From assembly GCA_000421045.1 (NCBI GenBank), contig ATWC01000010.1, positions 1 through 64,000 of the forward strand: a stretch of 64,000 nucleotides of DNA, written 5' to 3'. Source of the stretch: Lachnospiraceae bacterium NK4A179 (lineage in GTDB: Bacteria > Bacillota > Clostridia > Lachnospirales > Lachnospiraceae). Made by a program: the position numbers and the translations under genes. The notes beneath the pieces are model-generated. The model ran no database searches. It saw only the letters and a list, made by a program, of their open reading frames with translations, and had not been told where the DNA came from. Shown one piece after another: positions 41,815 through 51,329 of this stretch. The stretch's first letter is position 1. Each line of letters begins with the position of its first letter.

Positions 41815-44800
41815 ATGACTGATGATGAAAGAAAAAGATTAAGAGCTGAGGCAGCCAGAAAGAAGGCGGCAACCGTAGGTTCCGGGAAAACCGGAGCAGT
41901 GAAGGCTGCATCCGGGCCTCAGGCTTCTGAAAATAAGAAAAAATCTGCGGTCAAAGCTACTCCAAAGAAAGGGCTTAGTCGCGGCAAGGTGGTCAGAAGG
42001 ACGGTTGCAGGTCTTATGCTTGCAAGTGCGGCTTTTATCGCGGCCATACCGGAGGATAAGTCCGGAAGGACTGCAGCCGTAGGCACATCATCCACCGGTA
42101 ACGGTCCCGATTATGCTGCAGCTGAAGTTCTTGCTGAAAACGGTGAGCTTCTTCCCGGTGACAGCAATACCGGAATGAGCATAATTAAGGCGCTTGATCC
42201 GAACGATCCCGCTCATGCCGATAAATACTATTCTTATCAGGTAACTGATATAAGCGGAGAAAAGTCACTTCTCTGGCAGTACAAGTTCTATACCGATACC
42301 ATTAACAATATTCCCGATCAGGGTATCATCTGTCTTTATGATGATACCTATGCCGTTGAAGCGCTTGATCTGACACAGCCTATAGTAACAGGCTACGATT
42401 TTGTTTCGGCTACCGATTACAGCAATTATGTAACATCTACACTTGGATCCATTCAATTCAGAATGGATTCCTATCCGAATGATCCTGCAAATCAGGCGCA
42501 GGACCAGATCAACCGCAAATATTTCGGGCAGGAGTATGAAGCATGGGTAGATACCTATAATGCCGCCGTGGCTGATTGGCAGGCACAGGGCAATACAGGT
42601 TATCCCTCAACGGATGTTCTCAATATTTCTGCATTTGATAAGACAGGCGCCCAGATGACCGACAGTATGCAAAAATTGTATTACTGCGATCACAATGTGG
42701 GCCGTGATAATCAGTCACTTGCCGGATATACACTTGAAGGCATGACAAACAATGCCAAGAACAGTGAATATTATTCGGGAACAGACAGTACCGGTGTTGT
42801 TACGGGAACCATACCCAATGACTCCACCATATATATTGTAAAGAAATATGACGATTCGGCTGATCCTGATACGCTTGATCCAAACGGATATAAGATGCTT
42901 GGCCGTATCCAGGTTACAGCTATTGCGGATGGTGCATTCAAGAGTACAAAGCGTGTTAACCGCATGACGATAGGCGGTTCGGTCGCTTATATCGGTGATG
43001 AGGCATTCGAGGATTCCTTCCTTCAGGATGTTGATCTGCAGAGTGTTATCTTTGTGGGCAACAAGGTCTTCAAGGACTGCACAAAGCTTACTTCGTTCAC
43101 GCTCAATAATAATGCTACAACGATAGGAAAAGAAGCTTTCAAGGGTTGCAAGGTTCTTGATAATGTTTCTATACCCACAGGTGTTACTCAGATCGGTTTC
43201 GGAGCCTTTGCGGATTGTCCTATACTCTCATCAGTAAATATGGCTGATAATCATGGCCTGAATATAGGAGAGTATGCTTTTTACAATTGTCCGAAGCTTT
43301 CATCTGTTTCTTTCCCTGCTGACTATGATGTGTCTATAGGAACAGCAGCTTTTGCACTTGCTGACGGTACCGGTACCGGTGCTGCGATGACGGATTTCAC
43401 TTTCCCCGAGAGGCTGGGGACTTATAAGAGTGCCATCAATGATGCCCAGTATACTGCTGTCCCTGTGTACAATAAAGATGGCTCCATCGATGGAACTTAT
43501 GCATCCAGAATGGGGGATTACATACTTTCAGGCCGTGACGGTCTTACAAATGTAACCTTCCCCGTGGATTTCGGATCAAGTTCAGAAGAGTATGTTCCCG
43601 GAGGAACCTTCCATCACTGCAAAGATCTTGGCGGAGTGTTCTTTGGTAAAAAGGGGCAGGTTACCGAGTATAACTCCTATGTTAAATTCGGATCGGGCCT
43701 CCTTACCGATGTTCAGAATGAAAAAGTATTTGTATATGGTCCGGAGCATGTGAGCGGCACCTACGATCCTGCAATGCCAAGAGAATCAACATGGGAAGCA
43801 GTATCATCCGTTGCCGAGTATGTTCCTTATGTTTATTATGCGCGCGGAAAAGAGCATTATGAAGTTGGTATATATCCGTACAGATATGAGCTTGAGATAA
43901 ACGGAGGCGATGCAACCATTCTTAACTGTGAACGTATAGATGGTCTTACAACTCCCATAGATGAACTTATCATACCCAACCAGGTTGGTGATTATCGCAT
44001 CACCGCACTTGGCGACGGCTCAATGGAAGATATCAAGGACTATGTTGTTAAGCTCAGTGTTTCGGATAATTCGATTGAGACAATAGGTGCAGATGTATTC
44101 AGGAACTGCGCTAATCTTGAAGAAGTCGATCTTGGAAACGGCGTTAAGAATATCGGAAATAATGCATTTTCCGATAACGCTAAATTAAGATCGGTTACCA
44201 TCAGCCCTGCGATAGAAACTGTAGGTGATGAGGCTTTTGCGGCCAATCCCAGGCTTGAAAATGTTATCTGGGAAGAGCCTTCTTCATTTGGCACAATGAC
44301 AAGCATCGGTACAGATGCATTCAGAACGGACGGAAATAAACTGTACTTCACCGGTGCGGTAAGCAGAGATTACGAGCCGTTTAAATATGCGATGGGCAAC
44401 AATCGTATAAACAATGCAAACTCTGTGAGGATCTGCTACAAGGAGACAGCACCTTATAACTTCTACATCATCCATGATGATGCCAAGGATACAAACCTGC
44501 TTATAGATTATCCTCAGTATAAGGATATCCCTCAGTCTACGAGAAGCAAGTTTGAGTCGGGGCAGATGCTTACACAGGATGAACTTGCTGAAATCGAGGC
44601 AAGCAAGTATCTTTATGTGCCTGAAGCAGTTGATTCTCTGGATGTGGTTTCATTCCTTGATGCAACCGATTCTTCCAATCCGAATAAGGTTAACTGGATA
44701 TACCTTCAGGACAGACCTAATCCGGATGATCAGAACAATACAAGAATAAGTGTTTACGGCTCAGGAATAGGTGATTCATATCCGGGACTCTTCTCAGGTT

Positions 44801-47523
44801 TTGTTAATGAGGCAGGTGCGGTAGCTGCGGACGGTGAGGCCGGAGCAGAGACTGCAACCAAGGGTAATGACTGGATAAAGCTTATAGATCTGCCCGGTGT
44901 TAAGTCCATTCCCGATCATTGCTTTGATTCCTGCGAGCGTCTTGAATCGGTTACCATCAGTCCTAACTGTGATGATATCGGAGAAGGGGCATTTTCAGGA
45001 TGCACAAATCTCTCATCAATAGGAACAAACGGCAATCCTAAGTATGACTTTGATAAGTGCATTCTTTATGAAAAGAAAGATGACGGTACTCTTGAACTTA
45101 ATACCTGTCTGCCTTACAGAGGACTTATCGATAAGTCTGAAAAGCTTGTATCACCCACAAGCGATCCTAATCTTCTGAATGTATCTTCCATAAAAGAAGG
45201 TGCATTTGAAGGCTGCAAGAATATTACGAAAGTAACCTTATGGGATGAGAAGAATCCTGACGATCCTCATGATGATGTGAAGGTTCCTGTTGAGGTTATC
45301 CCCCAGGATTGCTTTAAGGATTGCACATATCTTTACAGTGTGACTCTTCCTGATACTGTTAAATCGATAAAGGCAGGCGCTTTTGATGGCTGCAATAATA
45401 CATTTGAAGTTACCATACCTTCAGATGCGCTTATATCTGATACAGCATTCAATAAGAGCGCAGTGGAAAATATCATCAAGACATACAAAGATGAATGCCC
45501 TCTGACATGGGCTTATGATCCTGTTGATTATGACAATATAACCAAGGTCGATCTGAAGAAGACGGTATACTTTACTGTTACATTCTTAAATGATGATCAG
45601 AGTGTGTTCTGGGAAGACAAAGTAAGATCCGGAAGTGATTATTATCCGCCTAACTACAATAATAAGTCATATGATCCGGAACCCAAGCTGTTTGATCATT
45701 TCGGCTGGACTTTCAAGGTTTGGAAAGGTAAGAATGACCAGGTAACCTATCAGTATCTTGCAAGTGTTTCTGCTGACAAGACACTGCTCGCTGTATTTGA
45801 GAAGCCTTCAGGATCTGCAGAGCCAAAGGATCTCTATGAAGCAGTGCTGGAATTAAATAAAGCAGCATCAAAGACCGTAAGCTCACCGGAAGCCATACAG
45901 GAACTTGCTGCGGACAGTAATGAGATCATCCCTACATATGAAAAACTCGATGATGAGGCAAAGGACGGCATTTCAATAAATGCAGCTAATTCAGCTCTTA
46001 AGAATGCGATGGATAAGCTGGTTAAATCTCTTCCTCTTGATTCGGGCATAACGATGGATAACGGAAACCTGAATGTAGAAAAGGATAAGCTTGAACAGGC
46101 GCTTGCAGGACCCAACGGTGATGCGATCCGCAAAGCAGTTCAGGAATATGCCGATACAGTGAAGGCTATATCTGACAAGATGGCGGATGTTATTTATGAG
46201 TATCTTAAGAATAAGGGCGAGAGTGTTAATCCTCCCGTAACTCCGACTGAGATACCGCTCAAAGATCCGGTATGCATGTATTTCAAGAATGATGACGGAA
46301 CTACCATATATACGAGCAAGGTTGAGAGAAACGGCCTGATCCCGTTCTCATGGTCGGGAGAGACGCCCACTCCTGCTACGGCAAAGAATAAAGGCAAGGT
46401 ATTCAACGGCTGGAAGTTCTATACTGTTGCAGGCAACAAGGATATAAGCAAAAAGAAGGAAACGGTGATCTATTCACCTGATCAGGATAAGTATGCGGTA
46501 GCGCAGTATAAGAATGATCCCAGTGGTTCAAAGAATTCGGGCAATAGCGGATCACCTACACCTACACCAAAGTCAAATTCTTCCAATTCTGCATCGCAGA
46601 ATGGTACGCTTTACAATGTTATCGTTGAAAACGGTGCAGGTTCAGGCGAGTATGCTGTAGGAAAGGTTGTTACGATAACCGCTTATTCAGCTCCTGATGG
46701 AAAAGTGTTTGACAGATGGACAACGTCCAATTCCGATGTCGGATTCGGAAATATCTATAATGTGTCCACAACCTTCATAATGCCTTCGCATAATGTAAAG
46801 GTGACGGCTACATATAAGAACAGATCCGCATCATCTAATAGTGCTAACAGTGCAAATTCTGCAAATAACAGAGCCTCTGCATCAAATTCCGGAAGTTCTT
46901 CATCCGGCAGAAATAATGGAAATAACGGAGGAACCGATGTGCGCATAACGACCGATGCGATCGACAACAACAAAAAGAATCTCGGTTATGCGACAGTTGC
47001 AGGCTCTACAGATAATTTTGTGCTCAAGATCACTGATTCGGCCGCAGCAACAGCAGCTGTTGAGAAGGCGCTCAGACAGAAGTACGGTGATGACTTTGAC
47101 AATATAAAGTATTCGGCATTTGACATCTCACTTTATGACGAGACCGGTGAAAACAAGATCGCCAATGCCAATGATCTGGCCGTGACGATCACGATGCCTA
47201 TACCCGATGATCTTGTGGGATACGCAGGAAACAACAAAGCAGGCGCGGTAGTTAATGATATGCTTGAAGAGAAAGCCGCAACATTTACCACTATCGATGG
47301 AGTGCCCTGCATTAAGTTCACTGCTACTCACTTCTCGCCTTACACGATATATGTTGACACAGGTAATCTGGTCAGAGGTATAAATGATGCAACACCTAAG
47401 ACAGGTGAGGGTGTATCACCCAAGTGGTTCCTGTCAGGTGGTCTTACAAGTCTTTCTGCATTGCTTTTCCTCTGGCAGGATAAGAAGAAAGTAAAGAAGA
47501 CAAAAAAAGCAAAGGCTGCCTGA
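41815..47523 (+). CDS. giant LRR surface protein with TPKTG sorting signal
   Basis: 1902 residues. A long basic cytoplasmic leader (1-60) precedes the export segment (about 61-82). BspA-type LRR_5 repeats occur in at least three blocks (about 370-590, 700-850, 1020-1215; e.g. VNRMTIGGSVAYIGDEAF). Listeria-Bacteroides/InlB-type beta repeats follow (about 1245-1335, 1485-1560, 1600-1660), then a Ser/Asn-rich linker, a small domain, and a C-terminal cell-wall anchor: TPKTG (1860-1864), a hydrophobic stretch and a Lys-rich tail. It is probably an adhesin. GAAGGAGG precedes the ATG. The upstream sortase is the probable anchor enzyme. Confidence 0.88.
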   Translation: MTDDERKRLRAEAARKKAATVGSGKTGAVKAASGPQASENKKKSAVKATPKKGLSRGKVVRRTVAGLMLASAAFIAAIPEDKSGRTAAVGTSSTGNGPDYAAAEVLAENGELLPGDSNTGMSIIKALDPNDPAHADKYYSYQVTDISGEKSLLWQYKFYTDTINNIPDQGIICLYDDTYAVEALDLTQPIVTGYDFVSATDYSNYVTSTLGSIQFRMDSYPNDPANQAQDQINRKYFGQEYEAWVDTYNAAVADWQAQGNTGYPSTDVLNISAFDKTGAQMTDSMQKLYYCDHNVGRDNQSLAGYTLEGMTNNAKNSEYYSGTDSTGVVTGTIPNDSTIYIVKKYDDSADPDTLDPNGYKMLGRIQVTAIADGAFKSTKRVNRMTIGGSVAYIGDEAFEDSFLQDVDLQSVIFVGNKVFKDCTKLTSFTLNNNATTIGKEAFKGCKVLDNVSIPTGVTQIGFGAFADCPILSSVNMADNHGLNIGEYAFYNCPKLSSVSFPADYDVSIGTAAFALADGTGTGAAMTDFTFPERLGTYKSAINDAQYTAVPVYNKDGSIDGTYASRMGDYILSGRDGLTNVTFPVDFGSSSEEYVPGGTFHHCKDLGGVFFGKKGQVTEYNSYVKFGSGLLTDVQNEKVFVYGPEHVSGTYDPAMPRESTWEAVSSVAEYVPYVYYARGKEHYEVGIYPYRYELEINGGDATILNCERIDGLTTPIDELIIPNQVGDYRITALGDGSMEDIKDYVVKLSVSDNSIETIGADVFRNCANLEEVDLGNGVKNIGNNAFSDNAKLRSVTISPAIETVGDEAFAANPRLENVIWEEPSSFGTMTSIGTDAFRTDGNKLYFTGAVSRDYEPFKYAMGNNRINNANSVRICYKETAPYNFYIIHDDAKDTNLLIDYPQYKDIPQSTRSKFESGQMLTQDELAEIEASKYLYVPEAVDSLDVVSFLDATDSSNPNKVNWIYLQDRPNPDDQNNTRISVYGSGIGDSYPGLFSGFVNEAGAVAADGEAGAETATKGNDWIKLIDLPGVKSIPDHCFDSCERLESVTISPNCDDIGEGAFSGCTNLSSIGTNGNPKYDFDKCILYEKKDDGTLELNTCLPYRGLIDKSEKLVSPTSDPNLLNVSSIKEGAFEGCKNITKVTLWDEKNPDDPHDDVKVPVEVIPQDCFKDCTYLYSVTLPDTVKSIKAGAFDGCNNTFEVTIPSDALISDTAFNKSAVENIIKTYKDECPLTWAYDPVDYDNITKVDLKKTVYFTVTFLNDDQSVFWEDKVRSGSDYYPPNYNNKSYDPEPKLFDHFGWTFKVWKGKNDQVTYQYLASVSADKTLLAVFEKPSGSAEPKDLYEAVLELNKAASKTVSSPEAIQELAADSNEIIPTYEKLDDEAKDGISINAANSALKNAMDKLVKSLPLDSGITMDNGNLNVEKDKLEQALAGPNGDAIRKAVQEYADTVKAISDKMADVIYEYLKNKGESVNPPVTPTEIPLKDPVCMYFKNDDGTTIYTSKVERNGLIPFSWSGETPTPATAKNKGKVFNGWKFYTVAGNKDISKKKETVIYSPDQDKYAVAQYKNDPSGSKNSGNSGSPTPTPKSNSSNSASQNGTLYNVIVENGAGSGEYAVGKVVTITAYSAPDGKVFDRWTTSNSDVGFGNIYNVSTTFIMPSHNVKVTATYKNRSASSNSANSANSANNRASASNSGSSSSGRNNGNNGGTDVRITTDAIDNNKKNLGYATVAGSTDNFVLKITDSAAATAAVEKALRQKYGDDFDNIKYSAFDISLYDETGENKIANANDLAVTITMPIPDDLVGYAGNNKAGAVVNDMLEEKAATFTTIDGVPCIKFTATHFSPYTIYVDTGNLVRGINDATPKTGEGVSPKWFLSGGLTSLSALLFLWQDKKKVKKTKKAKAA

Positions 47524-47539
47524 TCACTGAGGACTTTCA

Positions 47540-49063
47540 ATGAAGAAGAAGCTGATTTTTGCAATTGCCATCCCTTTTGCCGCTGTGGCATCCATGCTTA
47601 CGATAGCAGGGATCACAAAGGCAAGAGCGGATGTGAGCGGTATGAATATTACCGGTGATAAGCTCGTATTATATACGGGCACTGCTTCGAGTGTCATTGT
47701 ACCGTCAGGGGTTAAGGAGATATCTCCCGAAGCGTTTGCCGGAAATACATATGTTACAGATGTGGTCATCGAAAACGGTGTTACAAAGATAGGGCGCGAT
47801 GCGTTCAAAAACTGCTCATCGCTTTCATCGATCTCGATCCCTGACAGTGTGACTATGATCGGCCCGTCAGCTTTTCAGAGCTGCCAGGCTCTAAACGACG
47901 TGTCGTTAGGAAGTGGCCTTTCTGATCTGGGGGCAGGTACCTTTTCTGATTGCGACAGCTTAAAGACTGTGGATATAAGTTCTTCCAATCCTTATTACAC
48001 ATGCGCAAACGGTGCCATCTATTCAAAAGACGGCTCAAAGCTTGTTCAGTATCTTTCGGGACATGGTGCATATCTTTATTCAATACCGGGCAATGTGACC
48101 GATATAGACCGTTATGCATTCTGGGGAGCAGATACTGTAAAAGAGATCATCGTTCCCGGAATGAGTTCGATACCGGATTATGCATTTACAAATGCTACAG
48201 GTCTGGAATCGATCGAATTCCAGATACCGACCAATTCCATAGGTATGCGTTCCGTGAGCGGATGCCCTAATCTTGCACAGGTAAGCATTCCGGTTTCCGT
48301 AGCAAATATCGACAGTACTGCCTTCGAAGGATGCCCGGACACTCTATACTTTAATTGTGAAGATATATCAAAAGCTTCAGAATTTGCAGCTTCTAAAGGC
48401 TATGCTGCAGGTGATATGGATCTTTATGATTCATCTGTGCTCGTAGCTGCCGAAGCCGATCGTATCAAGCGTGAGGGACAGCAGGAAGTGCCTCAATATA
48501 AGTTTGAAACTTATAACCATAGTGAGCCGAAAACTGTAGAGGCCAATACGGATGTAGAGATCAGCAGCACGGAAGTGGTTTCAGACAGAGCTTATGTTAT
48601 TGTGGGTGGCGGAGAGCTTACCGTAAATAACGGTTCGGATGCCTCCAAGGTACAGGCTGATGCCATAGAAGCTGCCTCAGTCGAGAAGCCCTATGCTCAT
48701 TATCTCGATCAGACTCTTTCCGAGTACGTCTTCCCTTCGGATATAACTTCTGTTGGAGATTTTGGGTTTGCCCGTACCAGACTCCAGAATGTGAATATAC
48801 CTGAAGGCGTTACATCCATCGGCAAGGGTGCTTTTTATCACTGTGACAATCTCACTGAGGTAAGTATACCGTCCTCTGTTTCTTCAATAGGCGAGAAGGC
48901 TTTCGCATATACACCCTGGTATCAGAGATGGGAAAACGACAGCTCTGCTGATGATTTCCTCATCGTGGGGGATGGCGTGCTCATCGGCTACAAAGGAGAT
49001 GCTGAGTCGCCCGAGATTCCCGCTACCGTGAAATATATTGCGCCGGGAGTCTTCGCTAAATAA
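47540..49063 (+). CDS. secreted BspA-type LRR protein
   Basis: 507 residues with a signal peptide (about 1-30, AITKARA-like cleavage region) and two blocks of LRR_5 repeats (about 48-270 and 395-460, e.g. VTKIGRDAFKNCSSLSSISI, VTSIGKGAFYHCDNLTEVSI). Between them is a non-repeat segment of about 120 residues. No sorting signal or membrane anchor at the C-terminus, so it is probably released or held by other contacts. It begins 16 bp after the giant LRR gene and shares its transcript; the two may act together at the surface. Confidence 0.86.
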   Translation: MKKKLIFAIAIPFAAVASMLTIAGITKARADVSGMNITGDKLVLYTGTASSVIVPSGVKEISPEAFAGNTYVTDVVIENGVTKIGRDAFKNCSSLSSISIPDSVTMIGPSAFQSCQALNDVSLGSGLSDLGAGTFSDCDSLKTVDISSSNPYYTCANGAIYSKDGSKLVQYLSGHGAYLYSIPGNVTDIDRYAFWGADTVKEIIVPGMSSIPDYAFTNATGLESIEFQIPTNSIGMRSVSGCPNLAQVSIPVSVANIDSTAFEGCPDTLYFNCEDISKASEFAASKGYAAGDMDLYDSSVLVAAEADRIKREGQQEVPQYKFETYNHSEPKTVEANTDVEISSTEVVSDRAYVIVGGGELTVNNGSDASKVQADAIEAASVEKPYAHYLDQTLSEYVFPSDITSVGDFGFARTRLQNVNIPEGVTSIGKGAFYHCDNLTEVSIPSSVSSIGEKAFAYTPWYQRWENDSSADDFLIVGDGVLIGYKGDAESPEIPATVKYIAPGVFAK

Positions 49064-49097
49064 TCATTAAATCAGGACGCGCTGTGTTTTAATATAC

Positions 49098-49376
49098 GCT
49101 GCAGAGCTGATGCGGTGATATGTGGTTCCTTCCGGAACGAACACATATGCACCGTCGCACTGCAATTTGCGTTTTGCTGCAGAGCTGATGCGGTGATATG
49201 TGGTTCCTTCCGAACCCTTCGCAGGCGAGCGCTCACACCGCAAAAAAAGAAGTCATGAATGACTTCTTTTTTTATGCGCTGTTCGCCGGACATCTGCTCA
49301 TGAACTGTATCTCCGCAGCTCAGGCTCCGGAACGAACACATATGCACCGCCGCACTGCAGTCTACGTTTTGCTACA
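49098..49376. repeat. palindromic repeat cluster
   Basis: A 37-bp segment (49098-49134, GCTGCAGAGCTGATGCGG...) recurs perfectly at 49176-49212. Its 45-bp partner (49134-49178, GGAACGAACACATATGCACC...) recurs at 49329-49373 with four differences. Each left half is roughly complementary to the right half, so the unit is an imperfect palindrome of about 80 bp. The second unit is split by about 117 bp that carry the bidirectional terminator. No gene; minus-strand frames here are open only through the repeats. Confidence 0.75.
49242..49273. terminator. perfect bidirectional terminator
   Basis: AAAAAAAGAAGTCAT (49242-49256) pairs perfectly with ATGACTTCTTTTTTT (49259-49273). A7 before and T7 after make it active on both strands. 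It ends the LRR gene transcript. Confidence 0.9.
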
Positions 49377-49482
49377 GCGCGCTCCGGACGTGATCAACGT
49401 TCCGGACTCAGGTTTTTACAAACGCGGGCATCTGCGTTATAATATTTAGGATTTTTTGAGAATAGACGGAGGTGTACCTGCT

Positions 49483-50688
49483 TTGAGTAAAATTACGATG
49501 AACAAGCCCATCGTGGAGATGGACGGAGATGAGATGACACGCATCCTCTGGGGGATGATAAAGGATGAACTTCTTACACCCTATGTGGATCTGAATACCG
49601 AGTATTTTGACCTCGGGCTGAAGCACAGGAATGAGACCGATGACCAGGTTACAAAGGATGCGGCTGAGCGAACAAAGGAGCTCGGCGTAGCAGTTAAGTG
49701 CGCAACCATTACGCCCAATGCTGCACGCGTTAAGGAATATGATCTTAAGGAGATGTGGAAGAGTCCTAACGGCACCATCCGTTCAATACTTGATGGTACT
49801 GTTTTCCGTACTCCCATACTTGTTAAGGGTATAGAACCCTGTGTAAGGAACTGGGAAAAGCCCATTACGCTTGCTCGTCATGCGTATGGCGATGTTTATA
49901 AGAATGTTGAGATAAAAGTACCCGGCAAGGGCAAGGGATATCTTGTATTCGAGGGCGAAGACGGAACGGTCTGCAAGGAACTCATCCATGATTTTAAGGG
50001 TGCAGGAATACTTCAGGGTATCCATAATACAGATGCTTCTATTACAAGCTTTGCTCATTCATGCTTTAAGTATGCGCTTGATATGAAGAAGGATCTCTGG
50101 TTCTCGGCTAAGGATACGATCTCTAAGAAATATGATCATAATTTCAAGGATATCTTCGCAGATATCTTTGAGAGCGAGTATAAGCAGAAGTTTGATGAAG
50201 CAGGTATCACTTATTTCTATACACTTATAGATGATGCAGTTGCACGTATAATGAAGAGCAGTGGCGGAATGATCTGGGCCTGCAAGAACTATGACGGAGA
50301 CGTTATGAGTGATATGGTAAGCTCCGCATTCGGTTCACTTGCTATGATGACATCAGTGCTTGTATCACCTCTTGGAGTATATGAATACGAGGCTGCTCAC
50401 GGAACCGTTCAGCGTCATTATTATAAGCATTTAAAGGGCGAGGAGACTTCTACAAACTCTGTAGCTACTATTTTTGCATGGACAGGCGCACTCAGAAAGA
50501 GCGGTGAGATGACAGGCAACAAGGAACTCGTGGAATTTGCCGACAGGCTTGAGGCAGCTACTATTAAGACTATCGAGAGCGGCCGCATGACCAAGGATCT
50601 TGCACTCATCACATCTATGTCAGCGCCTCAGGTCATGAACAGCGAAGGATTTATCAAAGAGATAAGGAAGACACTTGAGGCTGTTTAA
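49483..50688 (+). CDS. icd: isocitrate dehydrogenase, NADP type
   Basis: Oxidatively decarboxylates isocitrate to 2-oxoglutarate. 401 residues of the dimeric type otherwise common in eukaryotes: PIVEMDGDEMTRILW, TITPNAARVKEYDLKEMWKSPNGTIRSIL, RHAYGDVYKN, YTLIDDAVARIMKS and YEYEAAHGTVQRHYYKHLKGEETSTNSVATIFAW. TTG at 49483 is chosen as start because GGAGGT (49468-49473) lies 9 nt upstream; ATG 49498 is the alternative and the frame is open back to 49456. Citrate synthase and aconitase are not nearby. Its stop overlaps the next start. Confidence 0.95.
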   Translation: MSKITMNKPIVEMDGDEMTRILWGMIKDELLTPYVDLNTEYFDLGLKHRNETDDQVTKDAAERTKELGVAVKCATITPNAARVKEYDLKEMWKSPNGTIRSILDGTVFRTPILVKGIEPCVRNWEKPITLARHAYGDVYKNVEIKVPGKGKGYLVFEGEDGTVCKELIHDFKGAGILQGIHNTDASITSFAHSCFKYALDMKKDLWFSAKDTISKKYDHNFKDIFADIFESEYKQKFDEAGITYFYTLIDDAVARIMKSSGGMIWACKNYDGDVMSDMVSSAFGSLAMMTSVLVSPLGVYEYEAAHGTVQRHYYKHLKGEETSTNSVATIFAWTGALRKSGEMTGNKELVEFADRLEAATIKTIESGRMTKDLALITSMSAPQVMNSEGFIKEIRKTLEAV

Positions 50689-51314
50689 TGTCAAAGAAGG
50701 ATGATGAATTTAAACAGGCAATAAAAGGCAAGAAGATCCCCATCATCTCGCTGGATAACAAGTGGTATAAGCTTATGAACGGCATAGACCACACCCCCGA
50801 GATGAAGGAGAAGGAAGAAAAGCTGAAAAGCCTGCTTAAACGTCAGGGAAAGCTGAATAATGAAATGAAGAGTGTGCGCAAAGAGAAGGCCACTCTCATG
50901 GACAAGATCGTGAATGTTATGGACGAGGATGATGCTGAGAAGAAACAGGCAGATTACTCGGCTATGGTTAACGATTGCAATAAAAAGCTGGATGAGCTCC
51001 AGGATGAACTTCTGGAGCTTCCGGCGCAGATTAATGAAGTAAATACTGCCCTGATGCTTGATACGATGGAAATATGCTACAGTGTGATAGCCGAAAATAC
51101 GACGGAGATCAACGAAATGAATGCATGGATCGACCAGATGCGTATCGAGCTTAAGAAAAACATAGTACGTCGTCAAAAGGCGGAAATGAAGAATCAGCAG
51201 ATGTATTTTTACATGCATGATATCTTCGGCCCGGAGGTTATCGATATGTTCGATATGACCTATAATCCGGAAGACAAGCCGGTAGTACCGGCAGGTCAAG
51301 GGACAGTTTCTTAA
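50688..51314 (+). CDS. coiled-coil protein of unknown function
   Basis: 208 residues, mostly charged helix with coiled-coil character (about 35-165), an N-terminal IPIISLDNKWYKLM stretch and a C-terminal YFYMHDIFGPEVIDMFDMTYN. No signal, membrane or metal motif. Not recognised. Its ATG overlaps the icd stop by one base (TAATG), and alr follows 15 bp later, so it is translated within this operon. A link to cell-wall or division genes downstream is possible but not shown by the sequence. Confidence 0.75.
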   Translation: MSKKDDEFKQAIKGKKIPIISLDNKWYKLMNGIDHTPEMKEKEEKLKSLLKRQGKLNNEMKSVRKEKATLMDKIVNVMDEDDAEKKQADYSAMVNDCNKKLDELQDELLELPAQINEVNTALMLDTMEICYSVIAENTTEINEMNAWIDQMRIELKKNIVRRQKAEMKNQQMYFYMHDIFGPEVIDMFDMTYNPEDKPVVPAGQGTVS

Positions 51315-51329
51315 GGAGTTCTACTCACA

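Noticed and set aside
49072-49347. 91-codon minus-strand frame with repeated peptide
   Set aside because: It lies in the palindromic repeat cluster, crosses the terminator hairpin and has no ribosome binding site.
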